A stretch of 64,000 nucleotides of DNA from Petaurus breviceps papuanus (taxonomy: Eukaryota > Chordata > Mammalia > Diprotodontia > Petauridae), in contig JAMXIF010000003.1 in NCBI GenBank assembly GCA_028583685.1, positions 80,830,541 to 80,894,540 on the forward strand, given 5' to 3'. The translations under genes and the position numbers were made by a program. How positions within the stretch are numbered: position 1 is the first letter of the stretch; every line of letters begins with the position of its first letter. The notes below the pieces were generated by a model. It saw only the letters and a program-made list of their open reading frames with translations, did no database searches and had not been told where the DNA came from. Positions 10,986 to 23,454 of this stretch are shown piece by piece.

Positions 10986-11950
10986 CTTATAAAGTTTGAT
11001 TAATTATATCCACATATAGGAAATCCATTCAAATAACTGCCAATGGAGCTTGTGATCTGATAGATTCTACCATATTGAAGAACCTGTTAATATAATCCCC
11101 CAAAGCAACTGAGTCTGGTTCCAAGGACTAGTGTACCTAGATATGGAGAGACTCTTTTCCAGTAGATTGGCCACTTGGTGAAACAAGGAAAAATCAAATA
11201 GGACAATGTCCTGTCTCACCACTTCCTTTTCTTTTAGAAATGATTATGTCAAAATGGTGAGAAAGAAGACAGGTAGTGCTAAAGATTCCAACATTATTTT
11301 TTATTCAGTCTATAATCTTTTAATTTATCTATTGTCACTGTAAATCTGAGATCCTTGTCCAGTGGTCAAGAGTAAACATACTATTGGAAGAATTTCTGAG
11401 TAGCTTTAGTCTTTACATTTTCTCTATAAAGAAAAGCAGAAGAAAAAAGAATGATGCAGCTGAAATGAAAGGATAGCAGTGGCTTACAAGTTCTCCTTAG
11501 AGAAGATCCAGTAAAAACCCAGATCTTGGAAGGGTTGATCTTATTACATGTACATCCAAAGGCAGCAAAAATCATCATTTCATAAGATATGTTAAAATGA
11601 TAGCTAATCATCTTTTATGTAGAGCTCTTGATAAGTAGTTAAAAATATTCATGAAAATAATTGCAGCTTATGCAACAACAGCTGCTGCAAAGGATAAAGA
11701 AAAAGCCTAAAGAAAAAAGAACTTGATAATACTTTCTATATTAAATCAACATACTCTTTGGAACTGGGGGGCTTCAGTGTAAAGATGAGGATAGGTAAGT
11801 ATGAAAAAAAAGTTAGAAAGGTAAATTAGGAAATATGAATAAGAAAGAAAAGATTTGAATCCTACACAGAAACATCACACCTATATGTCATGAATATTTT
11901 CTTCTATAAAACACTCAGTTGGTGGTTGACATGGTGAACCTTGAGTAAGA

Positions 11951-11991
<41 letters not shown>

Positions 11992-11999
11992 AAATGATT
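10986..11999. other. Unassigned sequence with (CA)n
   Basis: No gene or clear repeat family was recognised. A pure (CA)n tract lies at 11951-11988. Confidence 0.5.
11951..11988. repeat. (CA)n microsatellite
   Basis: About 18-19 uninterrupted CA units. The purity suggests it is likely polymorphic. Confidence 0.98.
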
Positions 12000-13243
12000 A
12001 TATTTTGACAGAAAGAAAAAGACTCTTTACTGATGTGGGAGTCACTCTTGATACCTGAATATCTTGATAGTCAGAGTATTGACTTATTAGACAGACTTAT
12101 TAGAACAAGGTCTAAAATGAGTACAAAGCAAGAAGAGAAAATGAGAAAAATGAGAACAAGAAATGAGAAAAAAGATATTGCATGCAAATGAAACAACTAA
12201 GTCCTGGCCTAGTCTAACAAGTTATTGATGATGAAAAAATGGTAATGAATGGAACAGAGTTGGTAGATATAAACTACAGTAATTTCATTGAATTTGTTGG
12301 TTTTTTGCTTATAGAGCTAGAACTGATTTCCATAACAAGAACAAAAGAGCCTAAAAATCACTGTAGTCAGTAAATACTTGACATATTTTCCAAATAAAAA
12401 GAAATAATAGATAAAGGAAAGACTGAATTATCATCTTAATAATTTGTTTTAAAAAATCTCAAGATAATGGAGATATAGAATGGAGATACTGGAACATTGT
12501 GAGGCGTTATCACTTGATAAAATAGAATCAATGGTGGTAAAATTAATTTCAAGATAGCATGGCAAGAGATATGACTAAACAAAGTCATCCTCCAGTTATT
12601 TAAGAATGAAAATGTAAAAAAGAACAAAGAGGAGAATTAAATGGAAAAAATCTGGGAAAAAAAAGCACAAATGTTTTCCACCATCATGGAGAGCCATTGC
12701 ATGAACTCTCAAAATCACAGTCAAAAGAGTACAAATGAAATTAAGAGATTAATATGGTGGGGAATTAATTAATATGGGGATTAATTAATATAGGAAGGAA
12801 AGAACAATGTAATTAGTTTCTATGCTAGTCATAACATGAATGTAAAGGTTTTAAGACATTGTCACAAGGTATTTGAAGGAAGGAAAGATAAAAATGTAGG
12901 AAAAAATTGGACTTTATTTACACTGAAAAGAAAAACTATCCACTATGGAATATATGCTTATTTAAAATCTATGTAAAATGTTAGCAAGAACCATCTACAC
13001 ATACATCAAGAGCATCCTCAATGAGTATATTAATTAGAAAGAGGTAGGTTTTCAACAGCAATAATCTATTATAGGTAACATTTCCTATCACAATTGACTA
13101 AAAGATGTGGAGAATACAAGATATTATTGTGATGTTTGCTTGTTGGTTATTTTTTTTAAAAGCCTTTTATTTGTTAAGGCAAAATGCTGCCTTAAAAGAT
13201 CTCTTCAAACAAGCTGCTTCCTAAGCACACAGCAAAACTTTTC
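12000..13243 (+). mobile_element. RTE-type LINE, left part (degraded)
   Basis: Plus-strand frames resemble RTE. The best part is 12960-13140, which reads MLARTIYTYIKSILNEYI, then KEVGFQQQ (the usual EQAGF block), then QLTKRCGEYKILL. Earlier sequence (12080-12170, KQEEKMRKMRTRNEKK; 12330-12420, QYTLDIFSK-like) fits the linker before RT. Stops are frequent. The element is split by the L1 at 13244 and resumes at 13998. Confidence 0.5.
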
Positions 13244-13980
13244 TTCTTTTAATATTTATTTATTTTTTGTTTGCAAGATTCAGTTTCACAAACTTTTGAG
13301 TTTTAAATTTTCTCCCCATCCATTTCCTCCCACCACTGCCAGACAGTGTTCAATCTGATATAGGCTCTACATATACATTCATAGTAAATATATTTTCACA
13401 TTAACCATGTTGTAAAGAAGAATTATAACCAGTGGAAAGAAATTTGAGAAAGAAGAAACAAAACAAAACAAAAAAGAGAGAGAGCAAATAGTATGCCTCA
13501 ATCTGCACTCAGACTCCACAATTCTTTCTCTGGATGAGAATAGCATTTTCCATCATGAGCCTTTTGGAGTTGTCTTAGAACTTTGCATTATTGAGAAGAT
13601 CCAATTCTGTTAAAGTTAGACATCACACAAAGTGACTGTAACTGTATACAATGTTCTCCTGGTTCTATTCCCCTCACTCAACATCAGTTCATAAAAGTCT
13701 TTCCAGGTTTTTCTGAAATCCACTTGCTCACAATCTCTTATAGCAAAATAATATTTCATTACATTTGTATACCACAACTTGTTCAGTCATTCTCCAATTG
13801 ATGGGCTTCCCCTAAACTTCCAATTATTTGCCACCACAAAAAAAGAACTGCTATAAATATTTTTGTACATGCAGGTCCTTTTCCCATTTGTATGATTTCT
13901 TTGGGATACAGCCCTAGAAGTGGTATTGTTGGGTCAAAGGGTTATGCATATTTTATGGCCTTTTAGGCTTAGTTCCAAAT
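13244..13980 (-). mobile_element. L1 LINE, 5'-truncated 3' end with target-site duplication
   Basis: It holds the reverse of an L1 3'UTR (13244-13790, with caatctgatataggctctac and ttttcacattaaccatgttg) followed by the last part of ORF2 (13790-13980, antisense ttcagtcattctccaattga and ctttgggatacagccctaga). The 17-base repeat acacagcaaaacttttc flanks it at 13227-13243 and 13981-13997. It inserted into an RTE reading frame. Confidence 0.92.
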
Positions 13981-13997
13981 ACACAGCAAAACTTTTC

Positions 13998-14119
13998 AAG
14001 ATTTCTTGAAAGATAGTTTTACATCATTAAAATGGACACCATGTTATACTCATTGGCAATTCAAAAACAAAGACTGGTGTGATAAAAAATGTATTGGGTC
14101 TTGAAAAAACATGAAAAGG
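13998..14119 (+). mobile_element. RTE-type LINE, right part
   Basis: Plus-strand frames (QFKNKDWCDKKCIGS, then MKRDKIQ) resemble the RTE block that precedes the RT catalytic motif. This continues the copy interrupted by the L1. Confidence 0.4.
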
Positions 14120-14350
14120 GATAAAATTCAGAAAATTACAGAATATTAGAGCTCAACAAGACTTCAAAGACCATCCAAACTGTACTTGAACATCCTAAAA
14201 TATCTTCTACAAGGGGACATTTAGATTCTACTTGAAGACCTCCAATGATCTCCAGCTCATCACCAGTTCAAGGAGTCATTGTACTTTTGAACAGCTCTGA
14301 TTTTTAGGAATTTTTTTAAACATCAAGTCAAAGTTTTTCATTCTGTATTT
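14120..14350 (-). mobile_element. CR1/L3-type LINE, antisense 3' part
   Basis: The order gaatattagagctcaacaag, then gaagacctccaatgatctcc and a gattttaggaattttt end follows the reversed 3' region of CR1/L3. It probably belongs to the same copy as 14675-15490. Confidence 0.5.
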
Positions 14351-14674
14351 TCTCCTCATTGTCCCTACTTTTATTATTACCACTACTGAAGTTAATCTGT
14401 ATTTATATAGCATTTTTAGTTGACAAAGTACTTTTCTCATGACAATTCTGTGAGAGCAAATGCTGTTATTCCCATTCTGGAACCAAGTAAAAAATTATAT
14501 TAATTATATTCTAATAATTATTATATCTTATTATATTATACATTGTAAATACATATATATAAATAAATATTACATGTTATATGGGCTATTCACTATTTAT
14601 AATATATAATATGATATATACATAATAGCAATATTTGAATAATATTTCCTCTATTTGACAATTTTTTAATATAT
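14351..14674. repeat. MIR-like fragment and AT-rich tract
   Basis: 14385-14480 looks like the 3' part of an antisense marsupial MIR (tttatatagcatttttagtt, gacaattctgtgag, ttattcccattctgg). 14490-14670 is a long A/T-rich tract with many TATA and ATTA steps. Both appear to interrupt the CR1/L3 copy. Confidence 0.5.
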
Positions 14675-15490
14675 GTGAAGATCACAATTATTATCTTCCC
14701 TCTCCTATACAAGTCTTCTTGTAGAAAGCGTGCCTTCAAGTTAATTCACCATCCTGATCTCCTTTCTCTGGACGTACTTATTGGCATCCTTCCTAAAGTG
14801 TGGCACCCCAAAGCAAGCATAATGGTCCAGATGTTGTCTGATCAGGGCCAAGTATGGTGAGATCATGATTTCCGTATCTCTAGATACTGTTTCTTTTAAG
14901 GCAGCCCAAGATTGTTTTCACATTTTGGCTATCGTGATGTACTAATGAATGTTATTAAATTTGCAGGTACATAAAGCACCTAGGTCTTTTTCATAAGAAC
15001 AATGTCTACTCATATCTTCTCCATCTTACAAAAGTATCATTGATGTTTTGAACCCAGGTGCGGAATTTTATGTTTACCTCTGTTACATATCATTATATTA
15101 GATTCATTCCAATATTCTATCCTGTTGAGATTTTTAATGGAGGGAGGGTTTTTATTCTATCATCAAACATCTTAGATATCTTTTCCAAATTTTTATCATC
15201 CACAAATTTTATCATCTACAAAATTTCTATCTTTGTTTTTATTAATGTCACTATTTTTTTTTCAAAGTTAAAACAGACTCAAAAATAGATCTAATTGCTT
15301 CTAGATATCTTCCTTCAAGTTGACCTTAATCTCCTGATCACCAATCTTTGGATATAATCATTCAACCACTTCAGAATTGTCATATTCCAGAGCAAATATC
15401 TCCTCATCTTGTTTGCAGTCATTCTGTGTACTCTTTGGTATTTGCCTAGATCTACAAATATAGTCATCCAAAACTATTACGGGAGAAATA
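14675..15490 (-). mobile_element. CR1/L3-type LINE, antisense RT region
   Basis: The series of motifs matches reversed CR1/L3 closely in order: a ctctggacgta block, aaagtgtggcaccccaaag, tggtctgatcagggccaagt-like text, aaggcagcccaagattgttt, gaacccaggtgcggaatttt, atccacaaattttatcatct, then ttattaatgtcactattttt, which is the reverse of the NIFINDLDK block. It is old and heavily mutated. Confidence 0.7.
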
Positions 15491-16318
15491 ATGCAAGGTC
15501 TCCCTACCACCAGATGAGGTCATAGGATTTTCTGAACTTTGGGGATATATTCTTCCTTCTACCCTTCCTTCTTTTTCTCAGAAAAAAAAAGTCCCAGAAT
15601 TTCAGGAATAGATCTCAGGCAGTTGACTTAAATACAGTAAAGTTGTTATTACCATTATTCCCCCCCAGGGTTATTGTTAGGAAATATGTGAGCCATTGTT
15701 TGTGACCTCCCTGACTGTGCACAAAGTCTTTGTTCCCTTTGTCATTTCACTTTAGTTCTTCCTCTGACTAGAGTTTCCCCTAAACTGTTTTACATACTAA
15801 GGAAGGAAGTCACTTCTGAGGCAGTCCTGCCCTAAACCCAAGTAAAATGGCTTCATTTCTCTATTGTGTTCACCAATTATGGAGAACTCTCCCTATTAGC
15901 CCAATACTTTCACTTTTTATCCATCATTCTTTTCTTTTCATTAGACATGTAGATTCTTCCATCTACATGGAATCAGACTGATGCTTGGATTCTTCAATCT
16001 AATCCCTCAAGGTAGAACAGTAACTAAAGTCAGGTGAAAATTTAAAAATTCTTTGCATTAAAAAAGTTTGGAAGTAACATTATCTACACAAATGCTCAAA
16101 AAGATAGCAAGACAGCCAGCACTGGGAGAAACACAGGAAGATTTATATGAATTTATAAAGAATGAAATGATCAGAACCCAAAGTACAATATGCAAAATTA
16201 CTACAATAATATGAATGAAAAAAAATCATTTAAAGGAAGCCTTGCTGAGCAACTGAAAAATCATAATGATCCCATAGAATAAATAGATAATGAAGTATAC
16301 GTCCCTAGTCTGAAAGAC
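15491..16318. other. Unassigned sequence
   Basis: No gene or repeat family was recognised. It ends at the TA target of the MITE. Confidence 0.45.
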
Positions 16319-16320
16319 TA

Positions 16321-16739
16321 CCGTGTTTCCCCAATAATAAGACACTGTCTTATTATTTTTTTTGGACAGAAAAACACCAGAGGGCTTATTTTCAGGGGAG
16401 GGCTTATTTTAATGAACATTGACAGCAATTTTAATAAATAGGTAAATGTGAACAAAAAAATGTACCTTTATTCAATAAGCAAATCACTGGGGAAGAACAG
16501 GATGACGCGCTCACTGCTGCAGCTCTGATTGGATGCAGCTCAGAGCGCGGCGTGCGTTTCACGGGGGGCGGACGGTGCATATAGAGGGTACTGTAATGTA
16601 GCATGTAGCGCAGGGGATCACCTTCACTACAGTAGCAATCTCAATAGGGCTTATTTTGGGGGGAGGGCTTATTTTAGAGAAATCGTACACAGTAAGGGGA
16701 GGGCTTATTTTCGGGATAGGTCTTATCGGGGAAACATGG
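16321..16739. mobile_element. Mariner-type MITE with GC-rich core
   Basis: The ends are inverted repeats: CCGTGTTTCCCC at the left and GGGGAAACATGG at the right, one mismatch over 12 bases, extending further as ..ATAAGAC / GTCTTAT... TA dinucleotides at 16319-16320 and 16740-16741 fit a Tc1/mariner target duplication. Inside, gagggcttatttt recurs five times near both ends, and the core 16500-16600 is rich in CG, unlike anything nearby. It has no transposase, so it is nonautonomous. The superfamily call rests on the TA duplication and remembered similar MITEs. Confidence 0.8.
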
Positions 16740-16741
16740 TA

Positions 16742-17382
16742 GTAAGAAGAATCTACTGGTAAAGAACATTACACACACACGCATGCATGCATACATACAT
16801 CTATACATATATGTAATCAGATACGGTTATTATATTCAGTGTTTTTGATTCTTTTCTTACAAGGGATAGATCATTTTGGAGAAGAAGAAGCATGAGCATT
16901 GCTGGAAATGACTTATATAAAAATAAAAGATTTTGTTTATCTGAAATCCCCTCTATTTTTTTCCCCAAACTCAAAGAGAGGTTAAAAGAAAGGAATGAAA
17001 GCAATTTTTCAAGTAGTTGGTCAAAAAAGAAGTTTTTTTGCAGCTTCAACTACACCCAAGTTACTAATCCTTTGCTTGAAAAAAAACTCGATTGATGAAA
17101 CATTTATTTATTAGGCATCTACAGTGTTCAAGTCACAGAGCTAGGGATGGCAAAAACAAACTCATTTTCTGACCAACTTCTTCAAAAGTTGCTTTGACTG
17201 GTATCTATTATCTCTCATCAAGTTGAGGGAAAAATTAAATCAATGGGGTAAAAAAAATTTCCTGTGGAGCAGCAGAAAGTTTAAAATAAGGTATTTCTGT
17301 TTTATGAGATAATATTAATAAAAGTCACAGTGAGTAATGACCATTCCTTTCTTTTTATCTTATTTTTATTGCTAGAGTTTAT
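16742..17382. other. Unassigned sequence with CA/CATA microsatellite
   Basis: A short CA/GCAT/CATA tract covers 16771-16812. The rest shows no recognisable family. Confidence 0.5.
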
Positions 17383-17625
17383 TCTGTTGTTGTTCAGTTG
17401 CTTCTGATTCTTCTTCACCCTGTTTGGGTTTTTCTTGACAAAGATACTGGAGTGGTTTGCCATTTCCTTCTTCGGTTCATTTTACCAATAAGGAAATGGA
17501 AGCAAACCAGGTTATATGACTTTCTCAGAGTCACACAGCTAGTAAATGTCTGAGGCAGGATGAGGAGTCTTCCTGACTCCAGGCCTTCTACTCTATCTAC
17601 TGCACTACTTAGCTATCCCAAGATT
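17383..17625 (-). mobile_element. Marsupial CORE-SINE with 3' tail (THER1-like), antisense
   Basis: Reverse order of the series at 1468-1682: ttgttgttcagttgcttctg, tttttcttgacaaagatact, tggtttgccatttccttctt, then cagagtcacacagctagtaa and cttcctgactccaggcct. Confidence 0.8.
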
Positions 17626-17780
17626 AATTTTCACTCCATGTCAATTTCTGAATATATAACTTTCCCCTCTCTTACCACATGTCCCGACCCATATAACAAA
17701 GATTTTTAAAAGAGGAGAAAGTAGTTTAGAAAGAAAAAAAATACATCAAATGTGTCTGAAAGTATATGGCATATTATACA
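17626..17780 (-). mobile_element. Possible LINE 3'UTR fragment, antisense
   Basis: The order ctctcttaccacatgtcccg, cccatataacaaagattttt, aagaggagaaagtagttt resembles a marsupial LINE 3'UTR motif. A similar series occurs at 45400-45560. This is weak. Confidence 0.3.
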
Positions 17781-17886
17781 CCCACAGATTATTCTCCCTA
17801 AGAAAGGAAAGGGTACATTTTCTCAACTCTACAGACAAGCTTAGATAATATAAACATATGACAGCCAATTTATTTTGGATTGGGTT

Positions 17887-18040
17887 TTTTTTTTTGCTTT
17901 TTTGGAGAGCAATTAGGGTTAAGTGACTTGCCCAAGGTCAGACAGCTAGTTTTGTGTTAAATGTTTGAGGCCGGATTTTAACTCAGGTCCTCCTGACTCC
18001 AGGGCCGGTGCTCTATTCACTGTGCCACCTAACCGCCCCC
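17887..18040 (-). mobile_element. Marsupial tRNA-derived SINE, antisense
   Basis: It starts with a T run, then gggttaagtgacttgcccaa, gtcctcctgactccagggcc and ctctattcactgtgccacct. On its own strand the head reads ggtggcacagtgaatagagc, an A-box-like start, with a B-box-like gagttaaaatc further in. Confidence 0.85.
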
Positions 18041-18309
18041 TGTTCTTTCCATTTTACATTGCTATACTCATGCTTATTGTTTTCTTGATTCTACTTACCT
18101 TCCTCTGTATCAGTTCATATAAGGTTTCCTACTCCTCAGAATTTTTAAAATATATATTTATTCTAACAGGACAGTAATAATTTCATTGTATCCATGCACC
18201 ACAATTACTTTAGTTATCCCCTCATTAATGAACTTCTATTTGTTTCCAGGTTTTCTATACCATAAAAATGCTTTTTGAAAATTTTTTTATGTCTGTGATA
18301 TAGCTCTTT

Positions 18310-18570
18310 CTCCCTCCTCATCTTAGAACCCTATTGTCTTTCAAGACTCGACTAAAATGCTGCCTTCTATATCGTGCCTTCCCATCCAAAGTTATTTTGT
18401 ATCTGCTTTGTGCCTTGTATATACAAAAATATACTTGTATCTTTCATTAGAGTATAAGCTGCTTGAGGACAGGAACTGCTTCATATTTTTCTTTATCCCT
18501 AGATACAAAGACCATGCATCACTGTGCCTGGCACATAGTAGGCAATTCATAAATGTTTGTTGATTGATTG
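18310..18570 (+). mobile_element. L2 LINE 3' end
   Basis: It has gtataagctgcttgaggaca, actgtgcctggcacatagta, cataaatgtttgttgattga and a terminal gattgattgatt repeat. Confidence 0.85.
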
Positions 18571-20970
18571 ATTCTTTGGGGTTTTGTTTTGGGTTGTTTT
18601 GTTTGTTTGTTTTTACCTCCTTAGGATATATTCCTAGCAATGAAATTCCTGGGTCAAAGGGAATGAACAGTTTAGTAACTTTTTAAACATAAATCTAAAT
18701 TAATTTCCATAGTTATTGAAGCAATTCACAGATCTACAAGGGATATATTACTGTTAGTTGTCTTTTTCATAAGCTGATTGAAAAGTTCCACCTTGATTGC
18801 CACTTCTGTTGAGTTAAGGAATACTAACTTTTGCTTCAAGAGAAAGACCACAAAATTCTAAAAGAATGGTCTCTTGTCTAGAGTCTAAAAAAAGGGAAGA
18901 AATCCAAGAATGCTTCAACACTTTGTCCTGACCGATAATAAAGGATGACTAACCCGTTCTATTCTAATTACATTGTGTTTGCTATCAGTTAATAACAGTG
19001 GTATACTTGTACAGTCACTTAACCATGATTGAATAAAATCCAGTTAAGAAGACATCAGTTAAACCTGAAGACAGAGTACTTTAGGAAATGCAATTACTCC
19101 ATCAAAGTGATAAAAACATAGTTTTAACACCCAAAAAATGACAATATTTTTCAAATTTGTATCTCTATTTTTTATTTTGTAACTGCCTACATTTGTAGGC
19201 AGTGTGATAAAGGGGAAGTAAAAACAGTGGAGGAGAAAACAAAAAGATGTCAAGCTAGTAAAATGCTCCATAGAAGGTCAAAATGATACAAAAACTTTTC
19301 AATAGTTATGTTATCAGAGGCTATTGGAGAGAACCATCAGAGCAATGGGAAAGAACTCAAAGTCAATAAGTATAAAGAGATTTGTAGAGAAGTCCAAAAG
19401 CAAAGTTAAAATTCTACTGTGTCAGCAAGAGATGCTTAGACACTTTTGGTACCATAGAATAAAATCTATAGTTTTTATTGGTTGTAAAATAACAATTTCC
19501 CATTGAAGGAAGTAGTAGGTTGTAATACTAAGAACTGTTTCATAGAATTGAAGAATTTGAAAGCCAGAATGGACCTCAGCTGCTGTCTAGTCCAACACAC
19601 TAGAGCCCTCCCCTGAAATCCCATGAAGCTGATCAAAAATAAAATGTTATTGAATGTCCACAGATATTTTTAGAATGCATGAGGTTCTCAATGTACTTGA
19701 AACCCATTCAGTTTTATTTCTTTCAATCTAACACCTAAAAACAGTCTTGTTCTTTAAAATATATGTGTGTATGCACACACATATATACATTTTATATGCT
19801 TCCTTTCAAGATCTTCAAATTCCCATTACCATTACAACCATCTGGAGAGAAATAGAAAAGTAGTAGTGTTTGAAGAATACAAATCTGTTCATCAATTTGT
19901 GTTGGGGGTAGGAGAGGAAATGAGAGAGAGGGCAGATTAGTTTCCTCAGGAGGAAAGTAAATTTATTTCTCTAGGATTCATCTATCATCTGGGTAAAACA
20001 CACTCTACCACCACCAACACCATACTTACATTTATACAATGCAAATTGTTATAAAAGTCTGTGCTTGAAAGGAAGAATGTTTTTCCTGTTCAAGCCATTC
20101 AAATGACCTGCTTATTCCCAGCTTTCTTTCCTTCCAATTCCACTTTAAAGCCAATTCTAGAGCTTTTTCTCTGGTCCAAGAGTTATCCTGGCTCCCGTGC
20201 CCTTTACCCTGTGTGACCTCTGGCACATTGCCTCTTGACCTTAAAAATGAGGAGTGCAGTCTTTGCTCAGCCACCTGCTGCCCTTCTGGTTCCTTCCCCC
20301 TTCTTGAATTCAAATAGACCAACAATAGTCTATAATATGCTAATGAATGGAGCAACTGGAAATCCCAGAAGTCTTCAGTTACTATGTAGAAGTGAGACTG
20401 AATACCAATTCAAAAGCCCAAAAGGTCACTTAGCCCAACCTTCTGTCCAATACTTAAAACTAAATTTTAATTTGTGGTGGGCTGTGATTTGCTTGTCACA
20501 AAATCTTTTTTTTTTAAAGATTTTTAAAATCTTACCTTTACAATGAGTAAATTTATCAGTGTATTATTATGCTGATAAACTAATATTGGATTGGAACTTC
20601 TGATGATCTTAGACCACCTCAAAACTTGGAATTTTGAAAACATACTAATCAAATGATTAAAACTAATCTGTCTAATGATCATATTTATTAAGACAGGATG
20701 TGGTTTAGTCCTATGAATGTCATAGTGACTGATAGAGAGGGCAGGGCTTTTTGAACCCCTGGAGTACTGATTACTTGTTTGCAGCTGGAAAAATCAACAT
20801 CTCAAGCAGATGACAGCTGTTATTGCAGATAACATTTCATGATTTGTTTCATATTTAGAATGTTTTTTTTTAGGTCAGTAAAGAGAGTAGTTGACTCAGT
20901 GAATAGACATATATGCTACCCTCATACCCATTTGTATCAACTGAATCTTTCCACATTCCTCTCCATCTCT
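18571..20970. other. Mostly unassigned sequence
   Basis: No coding exon recognised. 19540-19620 (catagaattgaagaatttga, agaatggacctcagctgctg) is a faint MIR or CR1/L3 start. A TA/CA tract covers 19756-19800. Confidence 0.45.
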
Positions 20971-20984
20971 TCCCTCCCTTTTGA

Positions 20985-21200
20985 TTGTGCCCTCTTATAT
21001 TAACAAGCTTACCTTCATATTAGTTCTGTGGACCCCAATTCCTTTGTATAGTTTGTATTTACTTGCATGTATTCATGCTGTTTCCCTACTGAGAGAATGT
21101 AAACTCCCAAAGGCAGGCATTATTTCATGTTGTATTTGTATCTCTACAGCCTAGCAAAGTCCGTGTAACATATAAGGTGCTTTGATAATGTTAAACTCCA
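20985..21200 (+). mobile_element. L2 LINE 3' end, decayed
   Basis: It shows gagagaatgtaaactcccaa, aggcaggcattatttcatgt and gtatctctacagcctagcaa, which follow the L2 3' end loosely. Confidence 0.5.
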
Positions 21201-21429
21201 AATTCTTACTGGAAGTGAAAGAAAGATGAAATGCCAGAGAAGGCAAAAATATACTTGAGTAATGATGAATATTTGTTGAATTAAATTAAGATACCATTTA
21301 AAATGTATCGTCCCTTACTTTTTATACACAGAACCAATCAAAAATTGGTTGAATTTTTTTTTGGGGGGGGTGGTTTGATCAGTCTATGATTTCATATTTG
21401 TAGCAAAGTCTCTCTATCAATGTTACTTG

Positions 21430-21590
21430 GTACCTTTCCTGCAATGTATAGCCTTAGCAAGTTGCCAGGAAGGCTGTGAAGAGAAATCACTTGCCTGGGG
21501 TCCCACTGCCAGTGTGGGTCAAAGGCAGGACTTAAATAAGCTTTTACTGACCCTGAGGTCATTTCTCTATCCACTAAACCAAACAGTCTT
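21430..21590 (-). mobile_element. MIR-like fragment, antisense
   Basis: It has gaaatcacttgcctggggtc followed by aaaggcaggacttaaataag and ctctatccactaaacc. Confidence 0.55.
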
Positions 21591-21944
21591 TCCAAAAGTG
21601 ATGTTCTCAAATAGTAAGTTCCTTTTTTCAAAGTAGGGGAATAAGAATAGGAAGGAAGATCAAGCTCTCTCCCCAGATATTAATCTCCAAACTAAGAGAG
21701 CACATCTTACCCATTTACTAAAATCATGAAAGGAGATCTCTTTAAGATGGTATCCTGTAGAACTAATATGGTGGGCCAAACCAAGAAGCAAGATATTGGA
21801 TGGACTTATTCAGAGTATATTTACTTTATTCACAAGATCTGAAAATAGCTTAAAAGTATCACTATTGTTTCCATATGCCATTATCTTCTTATTCCTCATT
21901 CTTGAAAATCCTGCTCATAATTTTGAAAAAAAGAACTCTAGTTT

Positions 21945-22190
21945 GGAGGTCAGGCTACTCATGATATTGTGGTAAGGTCGGGAGAACTGAGTTGAAAGAC
22001 CCGAGTCTGCCACTTACCAGTGATATTACTATGTCACACACCCTCCCTATAAATATTAGGTTCCTCATCAACAAAAGTGGAAAAATAATTTCCATGGCAT
22101 CTACCTCCCAGTGCTTTTATGAGAATGAACTGAGATTGTGCACAGCAAGCCCTTTGGTGACCATATATATATTCACTTCATCCAACAAGG
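21945..22190 (+). mobile_element. MIR-like SINE, sense
   Basis: It has gggagaactgagttgaaaga, ctgccacttaccagtgatat, a taggttcctcatcaacaaaa block and a 3' part ending near ctttggtgaccat. Confidence 0.5.
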
Positions 22191-23137
22191 CTTAATACAG
22201 TGGTACAAAGTCATAGGGACAACTGACTACAGTCATCAGAATGATAATTCTTACACCTTCTAGAGGATTTTTCACCCCACAAAATAGCTTTTGAGACATA
22301 CCTATTGTCACCTTACAATAAGCAAAGTTCTTGGTGTCTAATGTAAACTATTCATTTTCCTTGATCTCTTTGTGGGGCAAGGCTACCAGAAAGCTAAGCA
22401 TTTTCCCTATGTTCATAAAATAATACTACCAAAAATGGGGATGGGGTGAAAGTGGAAAAGGAAGTGGGGGGACTGGAAAGTTTTCCTCATGTTATAGTGC
22501 ATATCCTTAACACTAGTTGTAGCTCGTCAACCGAAGGTTGAGGTTTCAGTTGCCAGCCGATAAACTTTAGTGTGATAATTGCTAGTTTTCCCAAAACTCT
22601 GAAAAGGGCATATTAGCGGTTAGGAAACAAGGATAAATATTAGTGAAATCATTGCTTATACATTCAAGAACACTGCAGTAGCAAACCATTGAATGCTGTT
22701 TTTCATTAGATAAGCACAGTACCCATTCAGATGCAAATATCCTCAAAATCACTCCCATAACCTCAAACTTACCATTTCAAAAAGGAAGTTTCTTATATTG
22801 GGGTGAGGGCAGGAGCAAAAAGAGTGGTTTAATTTGTGGGCATAGTTGTATCTACACAAACAGATGCACAGGAAGGCTTCAGGTTTCATGGGAGATGAAT
22901 TTTCAATATTTTGAAAAACTACAATCCTCAAAATTGAGCAGAAATATGAATACAGTATTTTTATTAACACTGTAGAAAGCACAGTTTATGAAGGGATTGC
23001 TGACCTATTTCCCCCCAAATAAAACAACATTTTCTTGATTTTAATGATTGTTTTAAAAAAAGGCAAAGAAATAGTCAAATCCTCACTAGAAAAAGTTCTA
23101 AAGTTTTTATTACTCCATGAGAGCAGGTAGTACTTTT
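22191..23137. other. Unassigned sequence
   Basis: No gene or repeat family was recognised. The short ORFs here lack family features. Confidence 0.45.
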
Positions 23138-23153
23138 TGGAATCTTTATTCTT

Positions 23154-23313
23154 TTGTTTTCTTTTTGAAAGGGAGAAGGAAGAGTAATTGGGGTTAAGTG
23201 ACTTGCCCAAGGTCACACAGCTAGTAAGTGTTAAGTGTCTGAGGCCAAATTTGAACTCAGGTCCTCCTGACTCCAGGGCCAGTGCTCTATTCACTGCACC
23301 ACCTAGCAACCCC
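23154..23313 (-). mobile_element. Marsupial tRNA-derived SINE, antisense, with target-site duplication
   Basis: It shows gggttaagtgacttgcccaa, aggtcacacagctagtaagt and ctcctgactccagggccagt. The 16-base repeat tggaatctttattctt flanks it at 23138-23153 and 23314-23329 with no mismatch, so it is a fairly young insertion. Confidence 0.92.
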
Positions 23314-23334
23314 TGGAATCTTTATTCTTATCCA

Positions 23335-23380
23335 TTACTGTTGTTGTTGTTGTTGTGATTGTTACTATTATTGTTGTCAT
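23335..23380. repeat. (GTT)n-like microsatellite
   Basis: Six GTT units near 23339-23356, then an imperfect continuation. Confidence 0.8.
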
Positions 23381-23454
23381 GGAATCTATTCCTAAACATG
23401 CTTAATCAGTGAGATTCTGAAAAATATGAGAACCTACTTTTTCAACTCAGATGT

